Shown in pieces: positions 4,146-5,131 of a stretch of 5,131 bases of DNA. The first letter of the stretch is position 1, and every line of letters starts with the position of its first letter. This DNA comes from QQUK01 sp913009765. Lineage in GTDB: Bacteria; Zixibacteria; MSB-5A5; GN15; FEB-12. A model generated the notes under the pieces. That model had not been told where the DNA came from. It ran no database searches and saw only the letters and a program-made list of their open reading frames with translations. The translations under genes were made by a program, and so were the position numbers. The DNA lies in assembly GCA_937900185.1 (NCBI GenBank), contig CALCCW010000342.1, forward strand, positions 1 to 5,131. The letters are read 5' to 3'.

Positions 4146-4943
4146 TTAAGATTGTTTTATTTTAAGTAATAAATCATTACAAGCAACTCTGACTCTTTGT
4201 TGCTCAATTTCTGACCATAAATGTTTGGGTCGATTATGTGCTTCTTCAGTTCGTCCTTTAAGAATAGGAGCCAATAAGGAATTTAATTCTTTTTTTTTAA
4301 AGGGAATAATATCTTTAAATATCTCCCACTTCTGAATTATTGCTCGTTGCAAATCAGGGAGTGTAGTGAAGTATATTAATTCATTATTATCAGCTACTTT
4401 CCTTTTTTTCATTGTATCACTTGCATTTTGATATGCGATTTCACCGATTGACTCCTGGAGAGCTATTACCCAATTATCTGCATATTTTGATCTGTATTGT
4501 TGTTTAATCAATTTTCGAAGATTCAATTCTACAGCTCTAATATATCCAAAGCAGGTTAGTTCTAAATTTGATTCTCTATTTTGATTTTTGTTTTCAGTAG
4601 ACTTGTTTAATAGATTATTAAAATGTTTCTCTGCACGAGCTTGATTCTCTTGAAAGTTGTTATTAAAAGAATCAAAAAATAATTGTTCTTGCTCGGTATA
4701 GCTAAAAATCTCATGCCCTATTTTTGACTGCAAAACTTCTATAGTCTCAAAAGAGTTATTTACCATACTTCCTATATGTTCTGGAATTACATCGACATCT
4801 TCGAGAGGCATTTCAAACAAATCTATAATTGTTGATGATATTTTTTTAATATCCAACAAATCAATCAATTTTAGAACTCTTAATTTAAGACTAGTATTGA
4901 ATTTGAGCATTGGATCTGGATTAAACCACATATATGCATTTGC
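4146..4943 (-). CDS. C-terminal part of a probable HEPN-domain protein (Swt1-like), 5' end lost to adapter
   Basis: 265 genuine residues are present, from ANAYMWFNPD at the adapter junction to KIKQS at the TAA (4148-4146). The true start is missing. Residues 1-125 are mostly helical-looking, polar and unassigned, with an acidic stretch LFEMPLEDVDVIPEH (42-56). Residues about 126-263 resemble the Swt1-type HEPN domain: RAVELNLRKLIKQQY...YADNW (136-158), then YFTTLPDLQRAIIQKWEIFKDI (191-212), then GRTEEAHNRP (230-239). R231 and H236 make the R-x4-H motif that is the RNase active site of many HEPN proteins. Swt1-type HEPN domains are often found in defence or toxin-like proteins; that role here is inference. 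The gene is visibly more AT-rich than the kds genes and sits beside a repeat island, which suggests acquisition by transfer. Alternative: a HEPN-like fold without RNase activity. Any longer call reaching 5018 includes 25 adapter-encoded residues. Confidence 0.72.
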   Translation of the reverse strand, partial: ANAYMWFNPDPMLKFNTSLKLRVLKLIDLLDIKKISSTIIDLFEMPLEDVDVIPEHIGSMVNNSFETIEVLQSKIGHEIFSYTEQEQLFFDSFNNNFQENQARAEKHFNNLLNKSTENKNQNRESNLELTCFGYIRAVELNLRKLIKQQYRSKYADNWVIALQESIGEIAYQNASDTMKKRKVADNNELIYFTTLPDLQRAIIQKWEIFKDIIPFKKKELNSLLAPILKGRTEEAHNRPKHLWSEIEQQRVRVACNDLLLKIKQS

Positions 4944-5001
4944 AGATCGGAAGAGCGTCGTGTAGGGAAAGAGTGTAGATCTCGGTGGTCGCCGTATCAT
5001 T
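4944..5001. other. Illumina universal adapter (contamination)
   Basis: The sequence beginning AGATCGGAAGAGCGTCGTG and ending GGTCGCCGTATCATT is the full 58-base reverse complement of the TruSeq universal adapter, with no mismatch that I can see. The minus-strand frame reads through it, producing MIRRPPRSTLFPYTTLF before the real protein, a peptide well known as adapter contamination in protein databases. Confidence 0.98.
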
Positions 5002-5055
5002 AAAAAAAAAAAACTCAAATCACACTGATATAACTCGTTTGCCGTCTTCCGCTTG
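5002..5055. other. Poly-A run and error-rich index-adapter tail
   Basis: Twelve A residues (5002-5013) follow the universal adapter, as expected when a read runs off the end of a library molecule. Bases 5013-5055 then match the 3' part of the TruSeq index-25 adapter (ACTCCAGTCAC, ACTGAT, then the part ending GCTTG) with about five substitutions. It is the same index as at the left end. Confidence 0.9.
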
Positions 5056-5131
5056 AAAAATAAACACTCTATCCTGCCTGTCCCGCCATCTCACCATATC
5101 ATGCATCCATACTGTATGCGTTGTATACACC
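5056..5131. other. Probable read run-off noise, no biological feature seen
   Basis: This 76-base tail starts with more A residues directly after the adapter end. It has no continuity with the real insert, no long open frame and no repeat. Sequence past the adapter's last base cannot come from the library insert, so it is most likely low-quality base calls. A chimeric join to unrelated DNA cannot be excluded. Confidence 0.65.

Noticed and set aside
4977..5018. ATG at 5018 as start of the minus-strand gene, with a poly-A stretch as an upstream signal
   Set aside because: The ATG lies in the index-adapter/poly-A artefact and the following codons are the universal adapter.

Overview
This window looks like one metagenomic or draft contig from a Gram-negative (diderm) bacterium, with Illumina adapter left on both ends. 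Real genomic DNA appears to run from about 49 to 4943. Bases 1-48 and 4944-5131 read as TruSeq-type adapter, poly-A and run-off noise. Both outer genes are cut at the adapter junctions, and any protein called through them will be chimeric.

Layout: (1) 49-413, minus strand: 5' part of a multi-pass membrane protein gene, visible only as an open frame running off the left edge. (2) 414-528: AT-rich divergent promoter region. (3) 529-927, plus: small lipoprotein with a DUF4430/transcobalamin-C-like domain, followed by a perfect 10-bp hairpin. (4) 1076-3410, plus: a tightly overlapping kdsA-kdsC-kdsD operon. (5) 3411-4145: a 735-bp gene-free island packed with several kinds of palindromic and direct repeats, including a 108-bp MITE-like element. 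(6) 4146-4943, minus: 3' part of an AT-rich gene whose product ends in a probable HEPN domain (Swt1-like), convergent with the kds operon.

The three kds products form a pathway. KdsD isomerises ribulose-5-phosphate to arabinose-5-phosphate, KdsA condenses that with phosphoenolpyruvate to Kdo-8-phosphate, and KdsC removes the phosphate to give Kdo, the inner-core sugar of lipopolysaccharide. KdsB (CMP-Kdo synthetase) is not in the window. The lipoprotein and the Kdo genes both point to an outer membrane.

Organism: moderate-to-low GC. KdsA is the metal-dependent (Cys) class, with an SFSGIGDDKAL stretch that from memory resembles Bacteroidetes/FCB-group enzymes. The intergenic repeats are of kinds I associate with uncultured FCB-type genomes. 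This placement is inference; a phylum cannot be fixed from the sequence alone.

No clearly new multi-gene system is visible. The best leads are the truncated HEPN protein, the repeat island beside it, a possible leaderless start for kdsA, and a non-canonical metal motif in KdsC.
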